A stretch of DNA of 16,235 nt from Oscillospiraceae bacterium (GTDB taxonomy: Bacteria; Bacillota; Clostridia; Oscillospirales; Oscillospiraceae): contig JAHHRQ010000038.1 in NCBI GenBank assembly GCA_020025715.1, positions 1 through 16,235 of the forward strand, read 5' to 3'. The notes beneath the pieces are model-generated. The model made no database searches. It was not told the DNA's origin and was given only the letters and a program-made list of their open reading frames with translations. Positions 1 through 6,671 of this stretch are shown here, piece after piece (the stretch's first letter is position 1; the number at the start of each line of letters is the position of its first letter). Both the position numbers and the translations under genes were made by a program.

Positions 1-1
1 A

Positions 2-55
2 GCTGCAAGCGCAAACCCCATAGGCCGGAAAAAGAAAGAAGATATTGAAGGATAA
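2..55 (+). CDS. Possible C-terminal end of a convergent plus-strand gene (partial)
   Basis: Reading from base 2, the plus strand is open for 17 codons and ends in TAA at 53-55, just before the hairpin at 59-83. The visible tail is hydrophilic and lysine/glutamate-rich (NPIGRKKKEDIEG at the end), as is common for a protein C-terminus. No family can be named from so little. Frame 1 is also open until a TGA at 46-48, so the frame choice rests mainly on closeness to the terminator. If real, the gene is convergent with the DUF6873-like gene and shares its terminator. Confidence 0.35.
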   Translation, partial: AASANPIGRKKKEDIEG

Positions 56-58
56 AGA

Positions 59-83
59 AAAAGGACGCATTATGCGTCCTTTT
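59..83. terminator. Bidirectional-looking intrinsic terminator
   Basis: An 11-bp perfect inverted repeat (59-69 with 73-83, arm AAAAGGACGCA) encloses a 3-base loop. On the minus strand it is followed by TTCTTT after the paired T-run. On the plus strand the stem's TTTT runs on into ATTTTT. It overlaps the last bases of the DUF6873-like stop codon (82-84). It would end the amidase-radA-DUF6873 transcript and could also end a convergent plus-strand gene on the left. Confidence 0.85.
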
Positions 84-840
84 ATTTTTCCAGTATGGGA
101 ATTGCGCCGCCAATATCAAAGACCGGTCTGTCGGTTAGAAATACAGGCTCAATATTGCGGATTTTTAGAAATTCCAGAATTCTCTCTTTATCGGGATGAG
201 CATCCAGAGTTCCGGTAAAACAAAGCTTGTTTTTTGAAATTTTAAAGCTTGCACCGCCTAAAAATCCATATTCAAAGCCTGTAAGCTCTACATGGCCCTG
301 CTCAATTATTAGCACATCAATTCCTGCTTTAACAGCGGCATTATAAATTCCTCTGTCGGCAGTAATTACGGAATTTTCATCCACGATACACACCGAACAT
401 CTTGCATAGCCCTGCCTTGAATAAATGATGCGCCTCTCCCCTGTTTTCTCAAACTGCTCTATAATTTCTGCATCAGTTATATTTTTACTGCATATCAGGG
501 TGTTTCCAAAACAACAGGCGTTTAAAGAAGCGTCAAACGGGTACTTTTTGCTCTGTTTTATATTAGAAAAATGCACTTCAAAGCCGATTTCTGTAAGGTT
601 TTCGGCAAAAACAGTGTCTCTAAGATAAGGCGCGAGGAAGATATTCTCGCCTCCTGCATGAAAGACAGACAAATCAGCGTGCCCTGATAAACGTTCATCT
701 ACAAATGGATTATTCGGAACATAAACGGGACTAATATTTAGAGATTTGAGTGGTAAATCCAAAATATCAGAATATTTTTCGCCTATTATAAGTGATGAGC
801 AGTCAACGGGCAGATTCGCTTTTTCAGTCAGCATTTTCAT
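82..840 (-). CDS. DUF6873-like protein, possible pentein (GME) fold, function unknown
   Basis: This 252-residue soluble protein has no signal peptide or membrane segment. Its pattern resembles the Firmicutes family annotated as DUF6873, assigned to the guanidino-group-modifying enzyme (pentein) fold: an early GHADLSVFH segment, a central SVITADRGIYNAA segment, then VELTGFEYGFLGGASF and a C-terminal DIGGAIPI. The assignment is from memory of the family pattern and is not certain. I see no obvious C-terminal catalytic cysteine like that of arginine deiminases, so an enzymatic role cannot be claimed. The ATG at 838-840 lies inside the radA 3' end (overlap 824-840), which suggests translational coupling with radA; a second in-frame ATG lies two codons downstream. 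The Shine-Dalgarno is weak (AGGT). It is the last gene before the terminator at 59-83. Confidence 0.6.
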   Translation of the reverse strand: MKMLTEKANLPVDCSSLIIGEKYSDILDLPLKSLNISPVYVPNNPFVDERLSGHADLSVFHAGGENIFLAPYLRDTVFAENLTEIGFEVHFSNIKQSKKYPFDASLNACCFGNTLICSKNITDAEIIEQFEKTGERRIIYSRQGYARCSVCIVDENSVITADRGIYNAAVKAGIDVLIIEQGHVELTGFEYGFLGGASFKISKNKLCFTGTLDAHPDKERILEFLKIRNIEPVFLTDRPVFDIGGAIPILEK

Positions 841-2203
841 GTTTACCTAAAGAAGCGCCGATTGCTTCGCCGATATTCTTGACTTTTATCAGCTTCAGAC
901 CTTTAAAGGTTCCTAAATCGTCCCTGACATTGGAGGGGATGATACAGCGGGTAAAGCCGAGGCGTGAGATTTCGGAAAGGCGCTGATTTAAGGCAGTTAC
1001 ACTGCGAATTTCACCGGAAAGGCCTACTTCACCGATAGCCGCCAGATCAGTACCCAGCGGGCGATCAAGAAAGCTTGATGCAATGGCAAGAACGGTTGCA
1101 AGGTCTGCCGCCGGTTCATCAAGAGAGAGACCGCCGATAACGTTTATATATGAGTCGCATTTACCTACCGGCATACCTCCCCGCTTTTCCAAAACTGCAA
1201 GCAGCATTGCGGAACGGTTGTAGTCTATACCGTTTGATCTACGGGCAGCATTATATCCGTTTCCGGGACTTACAAGAGCCTGAACCTCTGCAAGAATGGG
1301 TCTTGTACCCTCCATGACACAGGCAACGCATGTGCCGGGAGTGTTTTCCGGTCGTCCGGTCAGCAGCATTTCTGAGGGATTTTCTACGCATTTTAAGCCT
1401 TTTTCTGCCATTTCAAAAACACCGATTTCATTTGTTGAACCAAAACGGTTTTTAGCGGCTCTGAGTATTCTGAAACTGGTGCTTCGCTCGCCTTCAAAAT
1501 ACAAAACGCAGTCTACCATATGCTCCAGAACCTTAGGACCTGCAATGCTGCCTTCCTTATTTATATGGCCTACAACGAAAACAGTAAGGTTTTTGTCCTT
1601 AGCCGAGCGCATAATACGCATCGTACATTCACGAACCTGTGTTATGCTGCCGGGAGCGGAGCTTATATCTGCGTCGGAAATAGTCTGAATGGAGTCGATA
1701 ATGACTATTTCAGGGGCTAATTCCTGAATACAGCTTAGAATATTATCCATGTCAGTTTCAGCCAGCACATATAGCTCATCATTTTTAACGCCTAGTCTTG
1801 TAGCTCTCAGCTTTAGTTGCCGCTCACTTTCCTCACCGGTGACATAGAGAATTTTTCTGTTTATTGCCTCTTCGCCGCACATCTGCAAAAGAAGGGTTGA
1901 TTTACCTATACCGGGAGCACCGCCTACAAGCACCAGAGAGCCTTGCACAGCGCCTCCGCCCAGTACACGGTCAAACTCACTTATTCCGGTAGAAAAACGA
2001 ATTTCAGCGCTTGTGTCCAGCTCGGAAAGCTTCTTGGGACTCTGGGAAAAATAACTGTTTGTGCTTCTCTTGGGACTTGATTTTCCTTCAAGCTTTACTT
2101 CCTGCAAGGTGTTCCAAGCGCCGCAGGCAGGACATTTTCCCGCCCAGTTTGGGGTTTCGTTTCCACAGTCGGAACAAACGTAAATTGTCTTTTGTTTTGC
2201 CAT
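824..2203 (-). CDS. radA: DNA repair protein RadA (Sms)
   Basis: RadA is a RecA-like ATPase and DNA helicase that promotes branch migration and processing of recombination intermediates. At 459 residues the length is typical. In order it shows an N-terminal C4 zinc finger (Cys10, Cys13, Cys24, Cys27), a Walker A motif GAPGIGKST (about 95-103), a Walker B-like VIIDSIQT, the RadA-specific KNRFG motif near residue 250, and a C-terminal Lon-protease-like domain that includes GGLSLDEPAADLA. The ATG at 2201-2203 has a GGAGA Shine-Dalgarno about nine bases upstream. It starts 18 bases after the amidase gene stop and overlaps the following DUF6873-like gene by 17 bases, so all three are probably one operon. 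In Bacillus, radA (sms) neighbours disA and clpC; neither is present here. Confidence 0.97.
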   Translation of the reverse strand: MAKQKTIYVCSDCGNETPNWAGKCPACGAWNTLQEVKLEGKSSPKRSTNSYFSQSPKKLSELDTSAEIRFSTGISEFDRVLGGGAVQGSLVLVGGAPGIGKSTLLLQMCGEEAINRKILYVTGEESERQLKLRATRLGVKNDELYVLAETDMDNILSCIQELAPEIVIIDSIQTISDADISSAPGSITQVRECTMRIMRSAKDKNLTVFVVGHINKEGSIAGPKVLEHMVDCVLYFEGERSTSFRILRAAKNRFGSTNEIGVFEMAEKGLKCVENPSEMLLTGRPENTPGTCVACVMEGTRPILAEVQALVSPGNGYNAARRSNGIDYNRSAMLLAVLEKRGGMPVGKCDSYINVIGGLSLDEPAADLATVLAIASSFLDRPLGTDLAAIGEVGLSGEIRSVTALNQRLSEISRLGFTRCIIPSNVRDDLGTFKGLKLIKVKNIGEAIGASLGKHENAD

Positions 2204-2221
2204 ATCTATTTCTCCGTATTA

Positions 2222-2929
2222 TCAGACAGTATTTGTAAATTGAAGAAAAGAGCCCATGAGAACAGATGCAAAAGCAGTCTGATACTCTTTATCACTTAAT
2301 TTCTCCAGATCGGAGAAATTTGAAATGAAACCACACTCAACCAGAATGGCGGGACAGGTTACATTTGCAGTTATATAGAGGCTCTTGGGGGCAGGTTCAA
2401 GCACCCGCCTATTTTCAGGTTCAAGAAAGTTCAAAATATTATTATAGCTTATTTCACCCAGCGAACGGCTTCCGTCGCTTTTCGCATACAAAACCTGTGC
2501 ACCTGAAGGCTGAGAGGTTGGATAGCAATTCTGGTGAATACTTATGAGAACTGCATTTGGCGTTGAATTTGCTATTTTGGTTCTGTAAACTAACTCATCA
2601 TGCTCACTGTATGATTTCATGTCTGTTCTCATGCTGTCATCAGCTCTCGTCATAACAGTTTTAACACCTATGAAATCTGCAAGCGCCTGCAATTTAAGAC
2701 CAATAGCAAGATTTAGATCGCTTTCTCTTGTGCCGTTTAAGGCAATGGCACCGCCGTCCACACCGCCGTGACCGGGGTCAATTACCAGACATTGTTTTTT
2801 AGTGCTTTCCTTAAAACTCTCCTGTGCCATCATATTAAAAGAAGTTAAAATGAGCATCAGCACAGATGCAGTTATCAGCAGCCAGGTTATAAACCCACTT
2901 AAATTCCTGAATTTTATAGTGTAAAACAT
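2222..2929 (-). CDS. cwlD: CwlD-like N-acetylmuramoyl-L-alanine amidase (Amidase_3)
   Basis: The protein is a zinc-dependent peptidoglycan amidase of the Amidase_3 family. An N-terminal membrane anchor or uncleaved signal spans about residues 13-34. Metal and catalytic residues are visible: His54 in IDPGHGG, Glu69 in NGTRESD, His132 in SIHQN and Glu198 in LVECGF. Its 235 residues and single catalytic domain match Bacillus CwlD (about 237 residues), which removes stem peptides so that muramic-delta-lactam can form in spore cortex. Its place just downstream of spoIVA supports a sporulation role, but other short amidases share this layout. The ATG at 2927-2929 has a GAGG Shine-Dalgarno (2937-2940) directly after the U-tract of the spoIVA terminator. 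Expression probably comes from the promoter inside that terminator (2960-2988). Confidence 0.85.
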   Translation of the reverse strand: MFYTIKFRNLSGFITWLLITASVLMLILTSFNMMAQESFKESTKKQCLVIDPGHGGVDGGAIALNGTRESDLNLAIGLKLQALADFIGVKTVMTRADDSMRTDMKSYSEHDELVYRTKIANSTPNAVLISIHQNCYPTSQPSGAQVLYAKSDGSRSLGEISYNNILNFLEPENRRVLEPAPKSLYITANVTCPAILVECGFISNFSDLEKLSDKEYQTAFASVLMGSFLQFTNTV

Positions 2930-2940
2930 TCACATACCTC

Positions 2941-2979
2941 AAAAAAAGAGGCTGAGAATATTATAAATGCTCAGCCTCT
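2941..2979 (-). terminator. Intrinsic terminator after spoIVA
   Basis: A 10-bp perfect inverted repeat (2947-2956 with 2970-2979, arm AGAGGCTGAG) with a 13-base AT-rich loop is followed on the minus strand by a run of T (2941-2947). It lies 24 bases beyond the spoIVA stop. The loop contains TATAAT, so the structure also overlaps a promoter. Confidence 0.9.
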
Positions 2980-2988
2980 GCAAGTCAA
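2960..2988 (-). promoter_or_regulatory. Sigma-A-like promoter inside the spoIVA terminator, for amidase-radA
   Basis: The -35 box TTGACT (2983-2988) and the perfect -10 box TATAAT (2960-2965) are separated by exactly 17 bp. The -10 lies in the terminator loop and the spacer contains the terminator's whole 5' arm. Predicted initiation is at an A near 2953, inside the 3' arm. Transcripts from here would therefore lack the 5' arm and could not form the terminator. The spacing and match are strong; use in vivo is inferred. Confidence 0.7.
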
Positions 2989-3002
2989 TGCTCATACTGT
3001 AT

Positions 3003-4481
3003 TCAAAGAAGAATACATATAAGTCCGCCGCTGCCCTCGTTTATGATGCGCTGTAAAGTGCCACGGAGTTTGTTCTTTGCGTTTTCGGGCAGAGCCTCAA
3101 TTTTGGAGCTTAAGCCCTCCTCTGCAATGTCATACAGAGATTTGCCGAAAATGTTAGACTGCCAGATCCGGTTTACATCGCCGTCAAAGCCTTGGAGCAG
3201 GAAGTTTATTATATCCTCTGAGGCAGTTTCGCCGCCGATTGCAGGTGTAACCTCGGTTTCTACATTGGTCATAAACATATGTATAGCCGGAGCGTTTGCT
3301 TTAAGCCGCACAGAATATTTGCCGCCCTGTTTTACTATCTGCGGCTCCTCCATTTTCATCTGGGAGGAATCCGGCATAACAACACCGTAGCCCTTTTCTC
3401 TTACGTCCTGAAGCGCCTGACGGAGTCTGTCGTAGTCGGTTTTTATAAGGCTCATTTCGGCAAGGGTGGAAATCAGGTCACCGTCATTTTTAATTTCAAT
3501 CCCTGTCTGCTCACTGATTGTGCTGTAATACAGTGCGCGGGGCAGCTGAATATCAACCGTTACAGCGCCGTTTCCCAAATCCTTATTTGTGATTTCAGAT
3601 GATTTCACTTTGTCACATTCAGCGAAAACTTTGAGGGCGTTTACGCAGTCTTTTATTTTTACAACACTTCCGAAGCTATCCAGAATATTGGAGAATATCT
3701 CGGCTTTGAGTTCGTTTTCACTGCTTAAGGCGTCAAGCCATTCCGGCATGAAAAAGCCCATGGATTTAAGTGGAAATTCCATTAAAACAGACTGCATTAT
3801 TCCGGCTACGTCCTCTTCGCTGAGCTTTAAGCAGTTTACAGGCAGGCACTGAACCTCAAATTTTTGGGATATTTCTTCCGCAATAGCAACAGCGCTTTCA
3901 GACTGAGGTTCTGCGCTGTTCAGCAATACCACAAAGGGCTTACCTATGCTTTTAAGCTCCTGAATGACGCGCTCCTCAGGCTCTATGTATTTTTCCCGGG
4001 GAATGTCGCAGACAGTTCCGTCTGTTGTGACTACAATACCAATGGTAGAATGTTCAGCTATTACCTTGTGAGTGCCTTTTTCTGCTGCATCAGCTATGGT
4101 GACCTCGTGGTCAAACCAGGGCGTTGTAACAAGGCGCTCAGTGCCGTCCTCAAACTGTCCGGATACACCGTCAACCATGTATCCCACGCAGTCAACCAGC
4201 CGGACAGAAAGCTGAGTCTGGCGGTCGAGAGAGATGTTTACCGCATCCTCTGGTACAAACTTAGGCTCGGCAGTCATTATTGTTTTGCCTGAGCCGCTTT
4301 GCGGCAGTTCATCTTTTGCACGCTCCCGCATGTAGGTATTATCAATCTGGGGTATAACGAGAGTCTCCATAAAACGCTTTATGAAGGTAGATTTACCTGT
4401 TCTTACAGGCCCCACAACGCCAAGCATAAAAGCTCCGTCAGTTCGTGCTGCTATATCACGATAGATATTAGTTCCTGTCAT
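3003..4481 (-). CDS. spoIVA: Stage IV sporulation protein A (SpoIVA)
   Basis: SpoIVA is the ATP-hydrolysing cytoskeletal protein that polymerises on the outer forespore membrane in the mother cell as the basement layer of the spore coat; it is also needed for cortex formation. The 492-residue length equals that of the Bacillus subtilis protein. The N-terminus (NIYRDIAARTDGAFMLGVVG) and the Walker A GPVRTGKST (Gly24-Thr32, Lys30) are diagnostic. A Walker B-like VRLVDCVGYMV follows, and the protein ends in the hydrophobic GGLICILL tail typical of the family. The ATG at 4479-4481 has GCGGAGGC as Shine-Dalgarno, and this sequence is also the 3' arm of an upstream hairpin. A sigma-E-like promoter precedes it. 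In Bacillus the gene is under sigma-E control. Confidence 0.98.
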   Translation of the reverse strand: MTGTNIYRDIAARTDGAFMLGVVGPVRTGKSTFIKRFMETLVIPQIDNTYMRERAKDELPQSGSGKTIMTAEPKFVPEDAVNISLDRQTQLSVRLVDCVGYMVDGVSGQFEDGTERLVTTPWFDHEVTIADAAEKGTHKVIAEHSTIGIVVTTDGTVCDIPREKYIEPEERVIQELKSIGKPFVVLLNSAEPQSESAVAIAEEISQKFEVQCLPVNCLKLSEEDVAGIMQSVLMEFPLKSMGFFMPEWLDALSSENELKAEIFSNILDSFGSVVKIKDCVNALKVFAECDKVKSSEITNKDLGNGAVTVDIQLPRALYYSTISEQTGIEIKNDGDLISTLAEMSLIKTDYDRLRQALQDVREKGYGVVMPDSSQMKMEEPQIVKQGGKYSVRLKANAPAIHMFMTNVETEVTPAIGGETASEDIINFLLQGFDGDVNRIWQSNIFGKSLYDIAEEGLSSKIEALPENAKNKLRGTLQRIINEGSGGLICILL

Positions 4482-4539
4482 AAATAAAAGCCTCCGCTCT
4501 CATATTCTCGTTTGTACGAGTCTATGAACTGCGGAGGCT
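4482..4539 (-). terminator. Hairpin/terminator that contains the spoIVA Shine-Dalgarno
   Basis: A perfect 9-bp stem (4489-4497 with 4531-4539, arms AGCCTCCGC and GCGGAGGCT) encloses two further nested stems: TCATA/TATGA (4500-4504 with 4523-4527) and CTCGT/ACGAG (4507-4511 with 4516-4520). On the minus strand it is followed by TTTTATTT and then the spoIVA ATG. It lies 17 bases beyond the nif3 stop and can act as terminator of trmK-nif3. The GGAGG of spoIVA is within the 3' arm, so any RNA containing both arms also hides the ribosome binding site. Confidence 0.8.
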
Positions 4540-4547
4540 GTTTATGA
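4519..4547 (-). promoter_or_regulatory. Sigma-E-like promoter of spoIVA
   Basis: The -10 element CATAGACT (4519-4526) matches the sigma-E consensus CATACAnT at all but one position. The -35 element TCATAAA (4541-4547) keeps the K-M-ATA core, and the spacer is exactly 14 bp. Initiation is expected near 4512-4513, giving a leader of about 30 bases. The 5' arm of the adjacent hairpin lies in the spacer and so is absent from this transcript, leaving the Shine-Dalgarno open. The known sigma-E control of spoIVA in Bacillus supports the call. Confidence 0.65.
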
Positions 4548-4555
4548 CAAGCCGC

Positions 4556-5320
4556 TCAGGCGAAGTCTATTAAGGCGTGATGCCGTTTTGAAACAGTAAA
4601 TTCTACATCCGGAAAGGCTTTTGAAAGTCTTTCTGCAAGAACAGGTATTATAGGATTTTCGGTATAAAAATGGTCACCGTCAATTAAGTTTATACCTAAA
4701 TCCTGAGCTGTCTGGAACTGATGATATTTTATGTCAGCTGTGAGATAAGTATCACAGCCCTTATTAAAGGCAGTTTCGATAGCGTCGGCACCGGAGCCGC
4801 CCATAACGGCAAGCTTTTTTACAGGTCTTCCGGCGTTATAGTATCTTAGCCCTTTAGCGTGGAGAGCATCTTTGCAGAGTACAAGAAAATCATTAAAAGA
4901 AATTTCTTCCTTTAATTCACCCACTCTGCCGCAGCCGTCTTCATCAAGAACATCAAGCTCCTCGGCGCCCATTAAGGATAGAAGCACGTCATTAACGCCG
5001 CCTTTTGCAATGTCAAGGTTTGTATGCATACATATTGCGGCAATGCCGCTTTCAGCCATTTTAAGGGCTTTTTTGCCTGAACCCTTATCGGTAAGGGAGC
5101 GGAGAGGCGTGAAGATAAGGGGGTGATGAGACACAATAAGCTCAGCGCCCATTTCCTCAGCCTCAGAAATAACCTCCTCAGTTATATCAAGACTAAGCAA
5201 AACTCTCTTTACTTCTCGCTCAGCTCTTCCAAGCAGAAAACCTGCATTGTCAAAGTCACATTGCAGTTCCAAAGGAGCAAGCTCACAAAGATTTGCGAAT
5301 ATATCGGAAACGGTAGTCAA
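4556..5320 (-). CDS. Nif3-like dinuclear metal centre protein (DUF34)
   Basis: The protein belongs to the widely conserved Nif3/DUF34 family (YbgI/YqfO type), a toroidal hexamer with a two-metal site. Its biochemical role is unsettled, and database names such as GTP cyclohydrolase 1 type 2 homolog should not be trusted. Metal-ligand motifs are visible: His65-His66 in VSHHPLIF, Asp103 in HTNLD, and His217 and Glu221 in DGDHFYTE. At 254 residues it is the short form (like E. coli YbgI), without the PII/CutA-like insert of YqfO. It starts with TTG (5318-5320), sharing a TTGA overlap with the trmK stop, and an AAAGGAG Shine-Dalgarno sits 8 bases upstream. The pairing with trmK is a classic Firmicutes gene couple. 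Confidence 0.93.
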   Translation of the reverse strand: MTTVSDIFANLCELAPLELQCDFDNAGFLLGRAEREVKRVLLSLDITEEVISEAEEMGAELIVSHHPLIFTPLRSLTDKGSGKKALKMAESGIAAICMHTNLDIAKGGVNDVLLSLMGAEELDVLDEDGCGRVGELKEEISFNDFLVLCKDALHAKGLRYYNAGRPVKKLAVMGGSGADAIETAFNKGCDTYLTADIKYHQFQTAQDLGINLIDGDHFYTENPIIPVLAERLSKAFPDVEFTVSKRHHALIDFA

Positions 5321-5994
5321 GTTTTCATCTCCTTTAACTGAGATAAAATTTCAGAACACAGGGAAACTTTAGCCTTATACTGCTGGAGACCGGTTTTATG
5401 GAGGCCTTCCAAGGTCTTCTCAAAGCGGTTTATCTGAACATTCAGCATATCGTCAAAAAGAGGTGTATCGTGTATAAGCTCGTATTTACCCATGTACAGC
5501 TCACCGTCATTTAACTTCTGGCTGCCGCCGAAACGGGCGCACATAACCTGATAAATAACGCCATTATCACGAACCAGATCCTCAGTTTCAATTACAAATC
5601 CATTATTTGAAAGCCAGTATCTTAGAATTTCGGCTTTCTTCATAGGCTGCAGAATGAGCTTATATCTGCTGTCCATGCACCACTCGGCTCTGTCCAGAAT
5701 TCCGCATATATTATCGCCGCCCATGCCGGCAATAACAATAGTGTCGATTTCATCCTGCGGACATAGCTCAAGACCGTCACAGAGAATGAACTTGATTCTA
5801 TCAGACAACCCAAAGTGCTCCGCTGTATTTTTAGCGGAGCTGAGCGGGCCTTCTCTAAGGTCGGCTGCAAAAATATTACCGGAATATCCGTTTAAGGCCA
5901 TATGAGCGGGAAGGTAGCCGTGATCGGTACCAACGTCTATAAATCCGATACCGTTTTCTATGTATTCGGAGATTTTTTCAAGTCTTTTATTCAT
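5317..5994 (-). CDS. trmK: tRNA (adenine(22)-N(1))-methyltransferase TrmK
   Basis: TrmK methylates N1 of A22 in the tRNA D-arm using S-adenosylmethionine. The 225-residue protein has a Rossmann-type methyltransferase domain with the SAM loop FIDVGTDHGYLP (Asp20 to about 29), an acidic AADLREGP after the second strand, CDGLEL, and the family signature TIVIAGMGGDNICGIL. The C-terminal part is helical, as in Bacillus TrmK. The ATG at 5992-5994 has an AGGAG Shine-Dalgarno six bases upstream, just beyond the terminator at 6007-6041. No strong promoter was found between that terminator and the start, so read-through or an unrecognised promoter must supply it. It is translationally coupled to nif3. 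Confidence 0.94.
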   Translation of the reverse strand: MNKRLEKISEYIENGIGFIDVGTDHGYLPAHMALNGYSGNIFAADLREGPLSSAKNTAEHFGLSDRIKFILCDGLELCPQDEIDTIVIAGMGGDNICGILDRAEWCMDSRYKLILQPMKKAEILRYWLSNNGFVIETEDLVRDNGVIYQVMCARFGGSQKLNDGELYMGKYELIHDTPLFDDMLNVQINRFEKTLEGLHKTGLQQYKAKVSLCSEILSQLKEMKT

Positions 5995-6006
5995 AAAGGC
6001 TCCTAT

Positions 6007-6041
6007 AAAAAGCGAAAAGCCGGAAAATCTTCCGGCTTTTC
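6007..6041 (-). terminator. Intrinsic terminator between the DUF1858 gene and trmK
   Basis: A 12-bp perfect stem (6014-6025 with 6030-6041, arm GAAAAGCCGGAA) with a 4-base loop is followed on the minus strand by GC and then TTTTT. It lies 14 bases past the DUF1858 stop. Confidence 0.85.
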
Positions 6042-6055
6042 ACTAAAATTCAATC

Positions 6056-6256
6056 TCAAAGGGTGAGAAGATAGGCGTTAAGGCCGTCCAGAAATTCATC
6101 AGGATCTACGCCGTGTACAGCGCAGGCCTGCTCAACGGACTCGCCGCTGGCAAGAGCGCAGCCCATGCAGTGCATACCAATAGCCTGGAATGCGGGCATG
6201 GCTTCAGGGCACTTGGAGACTATTTCAGAAATGAGAGTCTGTCTTGTGATTTCCAT
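6056..6256 (-). CDS. DUF1858 / hybrid-cluster-associated redox disulfide protein
   Basis: This 66-residue protein matches the DUF1858 pattern. It begins with ITRQTLISEIVSKCPEAMPAF and carries a central GMHCMGCA motif with CxxC at Cys30 and Cys33, then VDPDEFLDGLNAYL. Related domains are found alone in anaerobes (annotated as hybrid-cluster-associated redox disulfide) and at the N-terminus of iron-sulfur repair proteins such as ScdA. A thiol redox or metal-linked role is likely but unproven. The ATG at 6254-6256 has a good GAGGTGAA Shine-Dalgarno. It has a terminator on each side (6284-6313 and 6007-6041), so it may be its own transcription unit, although I could not find a convincing promoter. 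Confidence 0.88.
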   Translation of the reverse strand: MEITRQTLISEIVSKCPEAMPAFQAIGMHCMGCALASGESVEQACAVHGVDPDEFLDGLNAYLLTL

Positions 6257-6283
6257 AAAATTTCACCTCATAATAAGATACAT

Positions 6284-6313
6284 AAAAGATTGGGGCGCAT
6301 AAGCGTCCCAATC
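6284..6313 (-). terminator. Intrinsic terminator after the zinc-ribbon gene
   Basis: An 11-bp stem with one G-T wobble (6288-6298 with 6303-6313, arm starting GATTGGG) and a 4-base loop is followed on the minus strand by TTTT. On the plus strand it is also followed by TTTCTTTTT, so it looks bidirectional although no plus-strand gene ends here. Confidence 0.8.
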
Positions 6314-6347
6314 TTTCTTTTTGCATTAATTCAGGACTGCTGCTATA

Positions 6348-6626
6348 TTACTGCTGCTCCTTCATCTTTGCGAAGCACTCGCTGCAGTATACAGGACGGT
6401 CGGATTTGGGCTCGAAGGGAACTCTTGCCTCACCGCCGCATGCAGCACAGGTAGCGGTAAAGTACTCACGGGGACCACGAGCAGCGTTCTTGCGTGCATC
6501 ACGGCATGCTTTGCAGCGCTGGGGCTCATTCTGGAAACCGCGCTCTGCGTAGAATTCCTGCTCACCGGCGGTGAAAACGAACTCTTTACCACACTCTTTG
6601 CAAACTAAGGTTTTGTCTTCGTACAT
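6348..6626 (-). CDS. Small zinc-ribbon protein with CxxC-x17-CxxC domain
   Basis: This 92-residue protein has two four-cysteine modules. The first (Cys9, Cys12, Cys38, Cys41) sits in the pattern TLVCKECGKEFVFTAGEQEFY of the probable zinc-ribbon family zf-trcl. The second (Cys60, Cys63, Cys81, Cys84) has exactly 17 residues between its CxxC pairs and matches the CxxC-x17-CxxC domain, with VPFEPKSDRPVYCSECF. Such proteins are common in Clostridia and other anaerobes; the function is unknown, with nucleic-acid or protein binding inferred from the zinc ribbons. The ATG at 6624-6626 has an AGAGAGG Shine-Dalgarno seven bases upstream. It follows the sigH-like gene by 45 bases and is probably cotranscribed with it. 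Confidence 0.9.
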   Translation of the reverse strand: MYEDKTLVCKECGKEFVFTAGEQEFYAERGFQNEPQRCKACRDARKNAARGPREYFTATCAACGGEARVPFEPKSDRPVYCSECFAKMKEQQ

Positions 6627-6671
6627 TTTGAATCCTCTCTTTGATTGTATGCCTGTCGGCTGTATTTGCGT

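Noticed and set aside
1296..1688. 130-codon plus-strand open frame opposite radA
   Set aside because: It is antisense to highly conserved RadA sequence, with no ribosome binding site or family resemblance; it is a frame shadow.
3864..4292. 142-codon plus-strand open frame opposite spoIVA
   Set aside because: It lies wholly within the conserved SpoIVA ATPase region on the other strand and has no recognisable motif or start signals.
6284..6345. A promoter overlapping the terminator upstream of the DUF1858 gene, as seen at spoIVA and the amidase
   Set aside because: The best candidate (TTGGGA with TTTTAT at 18 bp) matches only four of six positions in each box; not convincing.
6627..6660. CATACAAT, an exact sigma-E -10 match, upstream of the zinc-ribbon gene
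   Set aside because: No ATA-type -35 element lies 14-15 bp upstream and no TTGACA-like box lies at 16-18 bp, so it is probably chance.
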